The notes beneath the pieces are model-generated. The model ran no database searches. It was not told the origin of the DNA and was given only the letters and a program-made list of their open reading frames with translations. Positions 16,404-24,889 of a DNA stretch of 51,928 nt are shown piece after piece. The position numbers and the translations under genes were made by a program. The first letter of the stretch is position 1. Each line of letters opens with the position of its first letter. This DNA is from an uncultured Acidobacteriota bacterium (lineage in GTDB: Bacteria > Acidobacteriota > Thermoanaerobaculia > UBA5066), in assembly GCA_903845115.1 (NCBI GenBank), contig CAIMWE010000012.1:1-51928 (forward strand). Direction: 5' to 3'.

Positions 16404-17187
16404 CCTCTTCGCGCTCCGGGCGCCTCTGCCGAGGGCGACGTCGGTCGCCCTCGGATTCGTCGCGCCGGCCGTCGTCCTCGGCGGCTGGTGCCTGGCCAGC
16501 TACGGAGGTTTAGCGCCGCCCGATTTCCTCCCGTCGCCGACGGAGGTGGTGAAGGGGACTCTTCAGCTCTTCGTCCAGCACGACCTCGGGACGGCCATCC
16601 TGATCTCGACCCGCCGGATCGGCCTCTCCTTCCTCCTCGCGGCGGCCCTGGCTCTGCCGCTCGGGATCCTGATGGGGGCATTCGAGCCGGTCAACCGGCT
16701 GTTCGAGCCGGTGATGTCCCCCCTGCGGTACATGCCGATCTCGGCCTTCATCCCGCTCCTGATCCTCTGGTTCGGGATCTACGAGAAGCAGAAGATCGCC
16801 TTCCTCTTCCTGGGCGTCTTCGTCTACCTCCTCCCGGTCGTCGTCACGGCGATCCGGGCCGTGCCCGAGGAGCTGGTCCAGACCGCGCTGACGCTCGGCG
16901 CGACGAGGGGGCAGGTCGTCCGGACCGTCCTCCTCCCGGCGGCCGCCCCGGAGATCTTCGACTCGTTCCGCGTCATGAACGCGATCTCCTGGACCTACGT
17001 CATCCTGGCCGAGGCGGTGAACCCGGAGCACGGGCTCGGCTACATGGTCGAGCTGGCTCGGACGCACCAGAAGGCGTCGTGGTCCTTCGCGGGCCTCCTC
17101 GTCATCGGGGGGATCGGCCTCTTCACCGACTTCGTGATCCGCTCGCTCTCCTCGATCCTCTTCCGGTGGCGGGAGGTGGAGGGATGA
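16390..17187 (+). CDS. ABC transporter permease (SsuC/TauC-like)
   Basis: A 265-residue permease with a TTG start that overlaps the end of the SBP-OmpA gene by 14 bases. It has about six membrane helices. The EAA loop that contacts the ATPase reads TALTLGATRGQVVRTVLLPAAAPEIF, written here as TALTLGATRGQ then LLPAAAPEIF, and the motif is well conserved. It matches the nitrate/sulfonate/taurine (BPD_transp_1) class. With the neighbouring ATPase and the fused binding domain it completes an importer. Start choice is supported by tight overlap on both sides. Confidence 0.9.
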   Translation: MRRTDLFALRAPLPRATSVALGFVAPAVVLGGWCLASYGGLAPPDFLPSPTEVVKGTLQLFVQHDLGTAILISTRRIGLSFLLAAALALPLGILMGAFEPVNRLFEPVMSPLRYMPISAFIPLLILWFGIYEKQKIAFLFLGVFVYLLPVVVTAIRAVPEELVQTALTLGATRGQVVRTVLLPAAAPEIFDSFRVMNAISWTYVILAEAVNPEHGLGYMVELARTHQKASWSFAGLLVIGGIGLFTDFVIRSLSSILFRWREVEG

Positions 17188-18002
17188 GCCCCGGCGCCGA
17201 GGGGACCCCGGTCAAGCTCGAGCTGAAGGACCTCTGCATCACCTATCTCCGGAGCGACGGCGTCGGGACGGAGGCCGTCCGCGACGTCTCGCTCCAGATC
17301 CACGACAAGCCGGGCGTCGGGGAGGTCGTCGTCTTTCTCGGCCCGTCGGGGTGCGGGAAGTCGACGATCCTGAAGGCGGTGGCCGGCCTCCTGCCGCCGA
17401 CGAAGGGGTCGGTCGAGATCGACGGCAAGCCGGTCGACGGGGTTGGCCGGGACCGCGGCATGGTCTTCCAGGCCTATACCTCCTTCGCCTGGCTCACGGT
17501 CAGGCAGAACGTCGAGTACGGGCTGAAGCTCCAGGGAATCGACGCGGCCGAGCGCCGGAGAAAGGCGGAGAAGGTCCTCGAGCAGGTCGGCCTCCACGAC
17601 TTCGCCGACCGCTACCCGAAGGACCTCTCGGGCGGGATGAAGCAGCGGGTCGCCATCGCGCGCACGCTGGTGAACCAGCCCCGCGTCGTCCTGATGGACG
17701 AGCCGTTCGGCGCCCTCGACCCCCAGACCCGGTGGGGGATGCAGGGGCTGCTCCTCGACGTGTCGAAGAGCGAGGACAACACGATTCTCTTCGTCACGCA
17801 CGACGTGTCGGAAGCGGTCTACCTCGCCGACACGGTCTACGTGCTGTCGGCCCGCCCCGCCCGGATCCTCCACCGCGTGGAGGTCCCGGCGTTCGAGGAG
17901 AGGAGCATCGCGCTGAAGTCGTCGTCGGAGTTCCGAGCCGTCGAGAAGAAGCTCCTCGACCTGCTCTACGCCTCGCCTCCGTCCGCGGGCGCGAAGGGCT
18001 GA
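17184..18002 (+). CDS. ABC transporter ATP-binding protein (SsuB/TauB-like)
   Basis: A 272-residue ATPase whose ATG overlaps the permease stop (ATGA). Walker A GPSGCGKST, Q-loop MVFQ, signature LSGGMKQR, Walker B VVLMDEPFG and the H-loop THD are all intact, so it should hydrolyse ATP. It fits the nitrate/sulfonate/taurine importer ATPase group. The C terminus has an extra helical tail (FRAVEKKLLDLLY) that may contact a partner. It is followed by a 2-base gap to the next gene. Confidence 0.93.
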   Translation: MSPGAEGTPVKLELKDLCITYLRSDGVGTEAVRDVSLQIHDKPGVGEVVVFLGPSGCGKSTILKAVAGLLPPTKGSVEIDGKPVDGVGRDRGMVFQAYTSFAWLTVRQNVEYGLKLQGIDAAERRRKAEKVLEQVGLHDFADRYPKDLSGGMKQRVAIARTLVNQPRVVLMDEPFGALDPQTRWGMQGLLLDVSKSEDNTILFVTHDVSEAVYLADTVYVLSARPARILHRVEVPAFEERSIALKSSSEFRAVEKKLLDLLYASPPSAGAKG

Positions 18003-18004
18003 CC

Positions 18005-18925
18005 GTGCCCCAGACGACGAGGCCGGCGACGCCCGTCCCTCCGGCGACGGAGAAGCGGACCGAGGGGGCGGTCGAGAAGGTCCTCGACGCGTCGCTCCCC
18101 GGCGGGCTGTCGCAGGCCGCGCGGGCCGGCCTCCGGGAGCAGGCCCGCCAGCCGTCGTACCTGAAGCTGGCCTTCGCCAACCCGTACAACGTCTCCCTCC
18201 TGGCCGGCGGCCTCGCCGCGTCGGCGATCACGCTCAATCCGATTCCGGCCGTGGTCGCCCTCGGCCTGGAGGGGCTCTGGCTCCTGCACGGACCGGACAA
18301 CGCGGCCCTACGCCGCCTCGTCTGGGACCCGAAGATCGAGGCGGCCCGGAAGGCGAGCGACCAGGCCGGCCGGCAGGCCCGGATCCGGGCGCTCGGGGAG
18401 GCGGAGCGGTCGCGAGTGGAGGCCCTCTCGTCGCGCCGCGAGGAGATCGGGAACCTCGCCGCCCAGAACCCGTCCTTCACGGGCGACCTGCTCCGGACCG
18501 AGCTTCTCAAGACCGACCGCCTGGTGGATGCTTTCATCGAGCTCTCCCTCACGTGCGCCCGGTACGAGGCGTACCTCGGCTCGGTGGACGACCGCACGAT
18601 GCAGCGGGACGTCGACCGGTACGCCGCGGCGGTCCGGGCCGGCGCGCCGGACGACCCGCGGACGGGCCTCGCCCAGAAGAACCTGGCGGTCGTCCTGAAG
18701 CGGCAGGAGCGGATGAAGGAGATCAAGCGGTACCTGGGCGTGGCGAAGGGGCAGCTCGACCTGATCGAGAACTCGTTCCAGCTGATCGCCGACCAGATCG
18801 TGACGATGCAGTCGCCGCAGGAGCTGTCGGGGCAGCTCGACGAGCTCCTGAACGGCGTCGAGGCGATCCGAGAGACCGCCCGCGACACCGAGGCCCTGCT
18901 CGGGTCCGGCGACCGGGAACTGTAG
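18005..18925 (+). CDS. Membrane coiled-coil protein of PspA cluster
   Basis: A 306-residue protein of no family I know, GTG start 2 bases after the ATPase stop. The first 60 residues are a charged/Pro-rich tail. A hydrophobic hairpin follows at about residues 60-96 (VSLLAGGLAASAITL, then AVVALGLEGLWLL), probably two short membrane spans. The remainder is a long helical, charged region (residues 105-300) with coiled-coil character (ALGEAERSRVEALSSRREEI; RYLGVAKGQLDLIENSF). By position and shape it could link the inner membrane to the PspA-like protein or to the AAA+ ATPase encoded next. That is inference only. Confidence 0.78.
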   Translation: MPQTTRPATPVPPATEKRTEGAVEKVLDASLPGGLSQAARAGLREQARQPSYLKLAFANPYNVSLLAGGLAASAITLNPIPAVVALGLEGLWLLHGPDNAALRRLVWDPKIEAARKASDQAGRQARIRALGEAERSRVEALSSRREEIGNLAAQNPSFTGDLLRTELLKTDRLVDAFIELSLTCARYEAYLGSVDDRTMQRDVDRYAAAVRAGAPDDPRTGLAQKNLAVVLKRQERMKEIKRYLGVAKGQLDLIENSFQLIADQIVTMQSPQELSGQLDELLNGVEAIRETARDTEALLGSGDREL

Positions 18926-18934
18926 AGGAGCCCC

Positions 18935-20782
18935 ATGGTCGAACCGCGTCCGCTTCCAGCCTGGGCCGACGAGCTGCGCCGCCGGTACCTCCGAGGCGAG
19001 TCGTCGATCTTCCTCCTGCACGGCAACGTCTTCGACCTCGTCCTCGACGGGGACAGGCTCCGGCCCCTGACGGATTTCCTCACCGACACGCTCCTGAAGG
19101 AGTCGCGCGACACGATCGCCGTCTACAACGTGGCGACCGGCGTCCGCTTCGCGAAGAAGGCGAAGGTGGTCGAGGCCCAGGCGGCGCTCCTCCTGGAGTC
19201 GGAGAAGGCGAAGGTCCTCGCGGGCCTCGAGCGGCTGCTCGTCACGTCGGCCAGAGTCGGCGTCGTCCTCGAGTACGCCGAGACGATCGCTCCCGCGGGC
19301 GACCCCTCGTTCCAGGCCGATTTCGACCGCTCCGCCATCGTCACGCTCCACCGCTGGTCGTTCCTGCCGCAGATCGAGTCAAACGACAACGTCGTCCTGC
19401 TGATCGCGGAGAACCTCGCGGACCTCTCGCCGAAGCTGGTCTCCAACCCCAAGGTTGCGGTCGTCGACGTCCCGATGCCCGATCGCGACACCCGGAAGAA
19501 GGCGGCGCTCGTCGCCGACCCGCGGCTCTCCGACAGGGACGCCGACCGGTATGCCGAGGTGACCGCCGGCCTGAAGTCTGTCCAGATCGCCTCCATCCTC
19601 GCCCCGCCGCCGCCGTCCGAGGAGGACCAGGCCGAGAGGGAGGCCTTCATCGCCGGGATCCTCGGGGGGAGCCCGGACGCCGCGGAGCGGGCGAAGAAGC
19701 TGGCGGGGCTCACCGCCGGCCTGAACCGCGACGAGATCAAGAAGCTCCTCGCCCCCGGCGCGGCCGAGCCCGCGCCGACGGCCGAGAGCGCGGCCGAGCG
19801 CTCCCGCCGGGAGATCGACCGCCTCATCTCCAAGCGGAAGCGGGAGATTCTCGAGCGCGAGTGCTTCGGCCTCGTCGAGTTCGTCGAGCCCGAGCACGGC
19901 TTCGAGGTGGTGGGCGGCATGGACGAGGTCAAGCAGGACCTCCTCCTGGTCGCCGCGAACATCCGCGACGGACGGGTGTCCCGCGTTCCCATGGGGATCC
20001 TCTTCACTGGGCCGATGGGGACCGGCAAGACCTTCGTCGCCGAGGCGTTCGCGAAGGAGTGCGGCCTCCCGACGATCAAGCTGAAGAATTTCCGGTCCAA
20101 GTGGGTCGGGGCGACCGAGGGGAACCTGGAGAAGATCCTGACCGTGATCAAGGCGATCGGCCAGGTGGTCGTCATCGTCGACGAGGGAGACCGGGCGTTC
20201 GGCAACACGGACGGCGACGGGGACGGCGGGACCAGCTCCCGCGTCATCGCCCGGATCAAGGAGTTCATGTCCGACACCTCCAACAGGGGCCGGATCCTCT
20301 TCCTCGTCATGACGAACCGCCCCGACAAGCTCGACGTCGACCTCAAGAGGGCCGGCCGGCTCGACCGGAAGATCCCCTTCCTCTACTCGCAGACGGCCGA
20401 GGAGGTGGAGAACGTCGCCAGGGCCCAGGTGCGGAAGAACAAGGTGAAGACCGGCGTCGACTTCGCGTCGATCCGGGACGGCTTCTCGAAGAAGCTCGTC
20501 GGCTACTCGAATGCCGACGTCGAGGCGGTCGTCCTCCTCGCGAACGACACGGCGGCGAGGGAGGCCGACGGCGACGCCCCGGTCGGGGCGGAGCACTTCC
20601 TGGCCGCCGCGGCCGACTACTTCCCGAGCCGCGACGTGGAGCTGCTGGAATACATGGAGCTGCTCGCGGTCTTCGAAGCCTCCAGCCGCAGGCTCCTCCC
20701 GGCCAAGTACGCGAACATGACCCCGGAGGAGCTCGACGCGCGTCTCCGGCTCTTGCGGGCGACGGTAGGCAACCGCCGGTAG
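18935..20782 (+). CDS. AAA+ ATPase (Vps4/FtsH-like) of PspA cluster
   Basis: A 615-residue ATPase. The N-terminal half (about 1-260) looks like a degenerate nucleotide-binding domain with no Walker A ([26 protein letters not shown]), as in Ycf46-like AAA proteins. A linker (about 265-300) leads to a classic AAA domain with Walker A GPMGTGKT (about 359), pore-like [11 protein letters not shown], Walker [10 protein letters not shown] (about 411), sensor 1 MTNRPDKLD and the arginine finger region RAGRLDRK. This domain type forms hexamers that thread proteins, as Vps4 does with ESCRT-III. Its operon partner is a PspA-family (ESCRT-III-like) protein, so remodelling of PspA polymers is an attractive inference. 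Confidence 0.9.
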   Translation: MVEPRPLPAWADELRRRYLRGESSIFLLHGNVFDLVLDGDRLRPLTDFLTDTLLKESRDTIAVYNVATGVRFAKKAKVVEAQAALLLESEKAKVLAGLERLLVTSARVGVVLEYAETIAPAGDPSFQADFDRSAIVTLHRWSFLPQIESNDNVVLLIAENLADLSPKLVSNPKVAVVDVPMPDRDTRKKAALVADPRLSDRDADRYAEVTAGLKSVQIASILAPPPPSEEDQAEREAFIAGILGGSPDAAERAKKLAGLTAGLNRDEIKKLLAPGAAEPAPTAESAAERSRREIDRLISKRKREILERECFGLVEFVEPEHGFEVVGGMDEVKQDLLLVAANIRDGRVSRVPMGILFTGPMGTGKTFVAEAFAKECGLPTIKLKNFRSKWVGATEGNLEKILTVIKAIGQVVVIVDEGDRAFGNTDGDGDGGTSSRVIARIKEFMSDTSNRGRILFLVMTNRPDKLDVDLKRAGRLDRKIPFLYSQTAEEVENVARAQVRKNKVKTGVDFASIRDGFSKKLVGYSNADVEAVVLLANDTAAREADGDAPVGAEHFLAAAADYFPSRDVELLEYMELLAVFEASSRRLLPAKYANMTPEELDARLRLLRATVGNRR

Positions 20783-20953
20783 CCGGTCGCGGCCTGGCGG
20801 CGGCACCGCCGTTCAGGGCTCGGCGGGAGTCCGCTTCGCCGGGCCGGGAGCGGGAATCCGTCGCAGGGGGCCTCCTCGGAGAGATCCTCCCCACCGTAAG
20901 GACCGGCGGTCGAAGGCGTCCAGCGGCGAAGGGCCCCCGGGACCTTCTTGCGG

Positions 20954-22117
20954 TCAGTCCTTTCCCAGGAGGAGCCCCCGTACCATCCGCCCGAGCTCGA
21001 GGCAGCAGGTGAGGCCGGGCGACTCGATGCCGAGGAGCTGAACGGCGTTCGGGTGCGACGCACTCTTCCGGACGACCCAGTCAGAGTGCCCGGCCAGGTG
21101 GACCATGATCCCGGCGTAGTCGAGCGTGACGTCGCCCTCGGTCAGCGTCGGCAGGTACCGCGCGGCGCGGCGCACGATGTGGCCGGCGGGAAACCGCCCC
21201 GTCTCGTAGTCGCCGCGCCCGGGGGCGCGCTGGAACTCGGGGCCAACCGTGAAGACGTCGCCGACGCAGGTCCTTCCGTCCGGGCCGAGGCCGAACGTCG
21301 GCGTGAGGTGGGCACCGACCGCGATCGTCAGGTCGTCGCCCAGGTCGATCGTCTCCGGGACCGGGTAGACGTTCCGCCCGGACAGCCAGAGGTCCTTCCG
21401 CCGCGCACGGCTCATCTTCACGTACTCACCGCGCATCGGGACGACCCGGACGTCGAGGTCCGGCTCCAGCATCCGGCCCACGACGTCGCACTGGAGGCCC
21501 GAGGCGTTGACGAGAAGCTCCGCCTCGAACGACTCCTCCCGCCCGCCCCCGCGGCGTCCGGTCACCTCGAAGACGCCGGCCCGCGGCAGGACCCGCACCA
21601 CCTCGAATCCGGTGAGGAGGGACGCCCCCTTCTCCTCCGAGAGCCGGGCGAGCGCGTGGACGAGAGCGGCGGCGTCGACGATGCCGGTCGAGGGGACCTC
21701 GAGCGCCGCCTCGACGGAGAGATTCGGCTCGATCCCAGTCACCTCGCTCCGCGTCAGGAGGCGGATCCCGGGAACCCCGGCCGCCGCCGCGCGGCGCCAG
21801 ACCTCCTCGAGGGCCGGCAGGTCCCCCTTCGCGGGCGCCACCACGAGCTTTCCCGTCCGAGAGCAGGGGACGCCGTGGCGAGCGCAGAACTCGTACATCC
21901 GGGCGTTGGCATCGACGCACAGACGCCCCTTCAGGCTCTCCGCGACGTGGTAGATCCCGGCGTGGACGACGCCGCTGCTCCTGCCCGACTGCTCCTCGCA
22001 GAGGGTCGGTCTCCTCTCCGCGACGACGAGATCCGAGACGCCGGCCTCCGCCAGCTGCCACGCGACGGCCACGCCGACCGCCCCGCCCCCCACGACGACT
22101 GCCCCCACACGGTCCAT
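20954..22117 (-). CDS. lhgO: L-2-hydroxyglutarate oxidase
   Basis: A 387-residue FAD enzyme with the DAO fold. It has a Rossmann motif (VVVGGGAVGVAVA), SGRSSGVVHAGIYH (the histidine-bearing loop typical of LhgO), VDAAALVHALA and a C-terminal FAD contact (GIESPGLTCCLELGRMV). LhgO oxidises L-2-hydroxyglutarate, formed by promiscuous dehydrogenases, to 2-oxoglutarate and passes electrons to quinone or oxygen. ATG at 22117 starts at the family's usual position; ATG at 22135 would add six residues. It is convergent with the AAA gene. The 171-base gap 20783-20953 between them shows no gene and no clear terminator. Confidence 0.9.
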   Translation of the reverse strand: MDRVGAVVVGGGAVGVAVAWQLAEAGVSDLVVAERRPTLCEEQSGRSSGVVHAGIYHVAESLKGRLCVDANARMYEFCARHGVPCSRTGKLVVAPAKGDLPALEEVWRRAAAAGVPGIRLLTRSEVTGIEPNLSVEAALEVPSTGIVDAAALVHALARLSEEKGASLLTGFEVVRVLPRAGVFEVTGRRGGGREESFEAELLVNASGLQCDVVGRMLEPDLDVRVVPMRGEYVKMSRARRKDLWLSGRNVYPVPETIDLGDDLTIAVGAHLTPTFGLGPDGRTCVGDVFTVGPEFQRAPGRGDYETGRFPAGHIVRRAARYLPTLTEGDVTLDYAGIMVHLAGHSDWVVRKSASHPNAVQLLGIESPGLTCCLELGRMVRGLLLGKD

Positions 22118-22171
22118 CCCGGCCCCCCGGGCCATTCTCCCAGAACGTGCGGCGCCGGTCCGGGCCTGCGT

Positions 22172-22177
22172 CAGAAT
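22172..22177 (+). promoter_or_regulatory. -10 box for leaderless prenyltransferase mRNA
   Basis: CAGAAT lies six bases before the GTG at 22184, with no room for a ribosome site. Confidence 0.4.
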
Positions 22178-22183
22178 AGCGAC

Positions 22184-23053
22184 GTGCAACTGCCTCCTCT
22201 GGTCCGGGCGCTCCGGCCCGAGCAGTGGACGAAGAACCTCTTCGTGGCTGCCCCCCTCCTGTTCGGGAAGGCGTTGACCCTGCCGGCCTCGCTCCGGCAG
22301 ACCGCCGTCGCAGCCCTGGCGTTCTGCGCCACCTCGTCCGCCCTCTACCTCTTGAACGACCTCTTCGACCGGGAGACCGACCGCCGGCACCCGGTCAAGC
22401 GGAGCCGCCCCATCGCTTCCGGGGCCCTCTCGGTCCCGGCGGCCGTCGGGGCGGCCCTCGTGCTCCTCTCCGGCGCCGTCGCGGCGGTCGCGTCCTGGTC
22501 TCCCCGGGCCCTAGCCCCGATGGCGCTCTACGCGGCCCTCATGGCTCTCTACTCCGGGCTCCTCAAGCACGTCGCCCTTCTGGACGTCCTCGTGATCGCC
22601 GGCGGCTTCGTCCTGAGGGTCATCACGGGGTCGCGGGCCGCGGGGGTCGCGCCGTCCCACTGGCTCCTCCTCTGCACGTTCTTCCTCGCGCTCTACCTGG
22701 CCCTGGGCAAGCGGCGGGGCGAGCTGGTGCTGGACGGCGGGGCGCTTCGCCCCTCGCTCGAGACCGTCCCGGTCGCGATGATCGAGTCGTTCGAGAACAT
22801 CGCGATGGCGGTCACGATCGTCTGCTACACGCTCTACACGGTCGCCCCCGAGACCGTCGCGTGGTTCGGAACCGACCGGCTGATGCTGACGGTCCCCTTC
22901 GTCGTCTTCGGCCTGTTCCGGTGGCGGCTCCTGGAGGTCCGCGGGGGCGGGGAGGATCCGTCCGGGGATCTCTTCCGTGACCCGGGCCTGGTCCTCACGA
23001 TCGTCCTGTGGGGCCTCGCCTGCGGCCTCCTGATCTACGCGGTGCCGCCATGA
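22184..23053 (+). CDS. UbiA-family prenyltransferase, DPPR synthase-like
   Basis: A 289-residue polytopic protein. The opening LRPEQWTKNLFVAAPLLFG and the first Asp-rich motif NDLFDRETDRRHPVK with RPIASGALS are typical of the decaprenyl-phosphate phosphoribosyltransferase branch of UbiA. A second acidic loop contains SFENIAMAVTIV rather than a textbook second DXXXD, also seen in that branch. Such enzymes load 5-phosphoribose onto polyprenyl phosphate, the first step to ribose/arabinose donors for cell-envelope glycans. It overlaps the AmrS gene by 4 bases. GT39-like and FAD-dependent genes elsewhere in the window would fit polyprenyl-sugar chemistry, but a shared pathway is not shown. Confidence 0.87.
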   Translation: MQLPPLVRALRPEQWTKNLFVAAPLLFGKALTLPASLRQTAVAALAFCATSSALYLLNDLFDRETDRRHPVKRSRPIASGALSVPAAVGAALVLLSGAVAAVASWSPRALAPMALYAALMALYSGLLKHVALLDVLVIAGGFVLRVITGSRAAGVAPSHWLLLCTFFLALYLALGKRRGELVLDGGALRPSLETVPVAMIESFENIAMAVTIVCYTLYTVAPETVAWFGTDRLMLTVPFVVFGLFRWRLLEVRGGGEDPSGDLFRDPGLVLTIVLWGLACGLLIYAVPP

Positions 23054-24150
23054 CCGGCGCCGGCGAGGAGGAAAGCTCCTTCTCCATCCAGCGTTCCCTG
23101 CCGGACGGCCGGATCGAATGCGAGGTGTGTCCCAGGTGCTGCAAGCTGCGCGAGGCGCAGGAGGGGTACTGCCGGTCCCGGGGCCGCCGGGGGGACCGGA
23201 TCGTCACTCTCGCGGCGGGCCGGACCAGCGGCTTGGCGGTCGACCCGATCGAGAAGAAGCCTCTCTTTCACTTTCTCCCGGGGACGAGCGTCCTGTCGTT
23301 CGGCACGGTGGGCTGCAACCTCGGGTGCCGGTTCTGCCAGAACGAGGGGATCACGCGCTCCCGGATTCGCCCCGAGCGGCTCCGGGAGGCCCCGCCGGAG
23401 CGGATCGCGAGGGCCGCTTCGGTCCTGGGGTGCCGGAGCGTGGCGTTCACGTACAACGACCCCGTCGTCTTCTTCGACTACGCCATCGACGTGGCCGTCG
23501 CGTGTCACGCGCGCGGGGTCCAGACGGTGGCGGTCACGGCGGGGTACGTCTCGGCCGGGGCCCGGGCGGCCCTGTTCCGCCATATCGACGCCGCGAACGT
23601 CGACCTGAAGGGGTTCACGGAGGAGTTTTACCGGAGGATGGCCGGCGGGCACCTGCAGCCCGTCCTGGACACCCTGCTCTACCTCCGCCAGGAGACCCGC
23701 GTCTGGCTCGAGATCACGAACCTGCTGATCCCGGGAGTCAACGATTCCGCCGTCGAGATCGACGCGATGACCCGGTGGATCGGCGAGCACCTGGGCCCCG
23801 ACACCCCGATCCACTTCTCGGCCTTCCACCCGGCGGGCCAGATGAGGTCCCATCCCTCGACGCCGCTCGCCGTCCTCGTCCGGGCCGCCGAGATCGCGAT
23901 CGAGAGCGGCCTGACGCACGTCTACATCGGAAACGCGCGAAGCGAGTGGGAGAGCACGTGGTGCTCGTCCTGCGGCGAGCTGCTCGTCGGCCGGGACGGG
24001 TACCGGCTGGCCGGGTGGAACTTGAAGGATGCCGGGCGCTGCTCCGCGTGCGGCACCCGGTGCGCGGGCCGCTTCGAGGCGCAGCCGGGCACCTGGGGGG
24101 CCCGGTCCCTGCCGGTCGACCTCGACGACGTCCTGGCCCGACGCGCCTAG
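23050..24150 (+). CDS. amrS: AmmeMemoRadiSam-type radical SAM enzyme
   Basis: A 366-residue radical SAM protein, ATG overlapping the upstream stop (ATGA). It matches AmrS: an N-terminal Cys pair (CEVCPRCCKLREAQEGYC), the radical SAM triad CNLGCRFCQN, TYNDPVVFFDYA, LLIPGVNDS, HFSAFHPAGQM and a C-terminal Cys cluster (CSSCGEL; CSACGTRC). The C-terminal zinc-ribbon-like Cys set adds about 40 residues beyond the catalytic core. AmrS genes normally sit near Memo and AMMECR1 genes; neither is in this window. Its chemical product is not settled in the literature I know. Confidence 0.9.
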   Translation: MTGAGEEESSFSIQRSLPDGRIECEVCPRCCKLREAQEGYCRSRGRRGDRIVTLAAGRTSGLAVDPIEKKPLFHFLPGTSVLSFGTVGCNLGCRFCQNEGITRSRIRPERLREAPPERIARAASVLGCRSVAFTYNDPVVFFDYAIDVAVACHARGVQTVAVTAGYVSAGARAALFRHIDAANVDLKGFTEEFYRRMAGGHLQPVLDTLLYLRQETRVWLEITNLLIPGVNDSAVEIDAMTRWIGEHLGPDTPIHFSAFHPAGQMRSHPSTPLAVLVRAAEIAIESGLTHVYIGNARSEWESTWCSSCGELLVGRDGYRLAGWNLKDAGRCSACGTRCAGRFEAQPGTWGARSLPVDLDDVLARRA

Positions 24151-24153
24151 AAT
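24148..24153 (+). promoter_or_regulatory. -10 box embedded in amrS stop codon
   Basis: TAGAAT, whose TAG is the amrS stop codon, lies 25 bases before the ATG at 24179. The intervening GAGAGGGG is a good ribosome site. Confidence 0.4.
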
Positions 24154-24178
24154 CCCGACCCGAGAGGGGAATCGCGAC

Positions 24179-24667
24179 ATGTCGGACAAGGTTCTGACCG
24201 GGGCAGGAGAACGTCTCCGGAGGGCTTGGGGCGCGCTCAGCCCCAGGCCGGGCGGGAAGTGGCTCTTCAGCCGTCTCGTCGGCAGGATGGCCCCGTACTC
24301 CGGCACGGTCGGTGCCCTCGTCACCGAGCTCCGTCCGGGACACGCGAAGGTCGTGCTCCGGGACCGGCGGAAGGTCCGGAACCATCTCGGCTCGATCCAC
24401 GCGATCGCCCTCATGAACCTCGGCGAGCTGGCGACCGGCCTCGCGACGGTCGCCACCCTGCCGGGCGACCGCCGCTCGATCCTGACCGGTCTCTCGATGG
24501 AGTACCTCAAGAAGGCGCGCGGGACGATCACGGCCGTCTGTGACGTGACGATTCCCGACTCCGGCGAGCGGGCCGAGCACACGGTTTCCGGGGCCCTGTC
24601 GGACTCCTCCGGCGACGTCGTCGCGCGCGTCACGGCCCGCTGGCTGGTCGGACCGGAAGGACGGTAG
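24179..24667 (+). CDS. DUF4442 hotdog-fold (thioesterase-like) protein
   Basis: A 162-residue single-domain hotdog protein. The hallmarks are MAPYSGTVGA, RNHLGSIHAIALMNLGELA (the central helix with a conserved Asn and His) and SMEYLKKARG. PaaI/DUF4442 proteins hydrolyse acyl-CoA or act as acyl carriers; the substrate here is unknown. The ATG at 24179 has a GAGAGGGG ribosome site. One base pair after its stop begins a decayed nitronate monooxygenase start, suggesting an old two-gene unit. Confidence 0.85.
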   Translation: MSDKVLTGAGERLRRAWGALSPRPGGKWLFSRLVGRMAPYSGTVGALVTELRPGHAKVVLRDRRKVRNHLGSIHAIALMNLGELATGLATVATLPGDRRSILTGLSMEYLKKARGTITAVCDVTIPDSGERAEHTVSGALSDSSGDVVARVTARWLVGPEGR

Positions 24668-24822
24668 GTGGCCCCTTTCGACACCGGACTGACCAGGGCG
24701 CGGGGATCCAGCTCCCGCTGATCCGCGGGGCGATGTACCCGTGCGGCAACCCGGAGCTGGCCGCGGCCGTCTCGGAAGAGGGAGGTCTGGCCGGGGTCCG
24801 GGCGATCGAGCCGGCGGCGGAA
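24668..24822 (+). pseudogene. Nitronate monooxygenase remnant (N-terminus)
   Basis: The GTG at 24668 reads VAPFDTGLTRA. A one-base shift in a G run near 24702 restores GIQLPLIRGAMYPCGNPELAAAVSEEGG. Together these match the first 40 residues of the nitronate monooxygenase/2-nitropropane dioxygenase family (FMN TIM-barrel). Homology stops near 24817, where AT-rich DNA begins, and no rest of the barrel exists in the window. The loss of most of the gene makes this a real remnant, though the single G indel alone could be a sequencing error. Confidence 0.75.
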
Positions 24823-24877
24823 ATAATCGGTCGTCTTGCGGTCGAAATGTCTTGATTATTTCGTCTAAAAGGTCCAA

Positions 24878-24889
24878 ATCACTAGTGAT
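24878..24889. promoter_or_regulatory. 12-bp perfect palindrome over TetR start codon
   Basis: ATCACTAGTGAT is a perfect palindrome that overlaps the first two bases of the ATG at 24888, in an AT-rich upstream region (24825-24890). This is a likely operator for the TetR-family protein itself. Confidence 0.5.

Noticed and set aside
24702-24706. Frame shift in the nitronate monooxygenase as an assembly error only
   Set aside because: Even after correction only about 50 codons exist, so the gene is truncated anyway.
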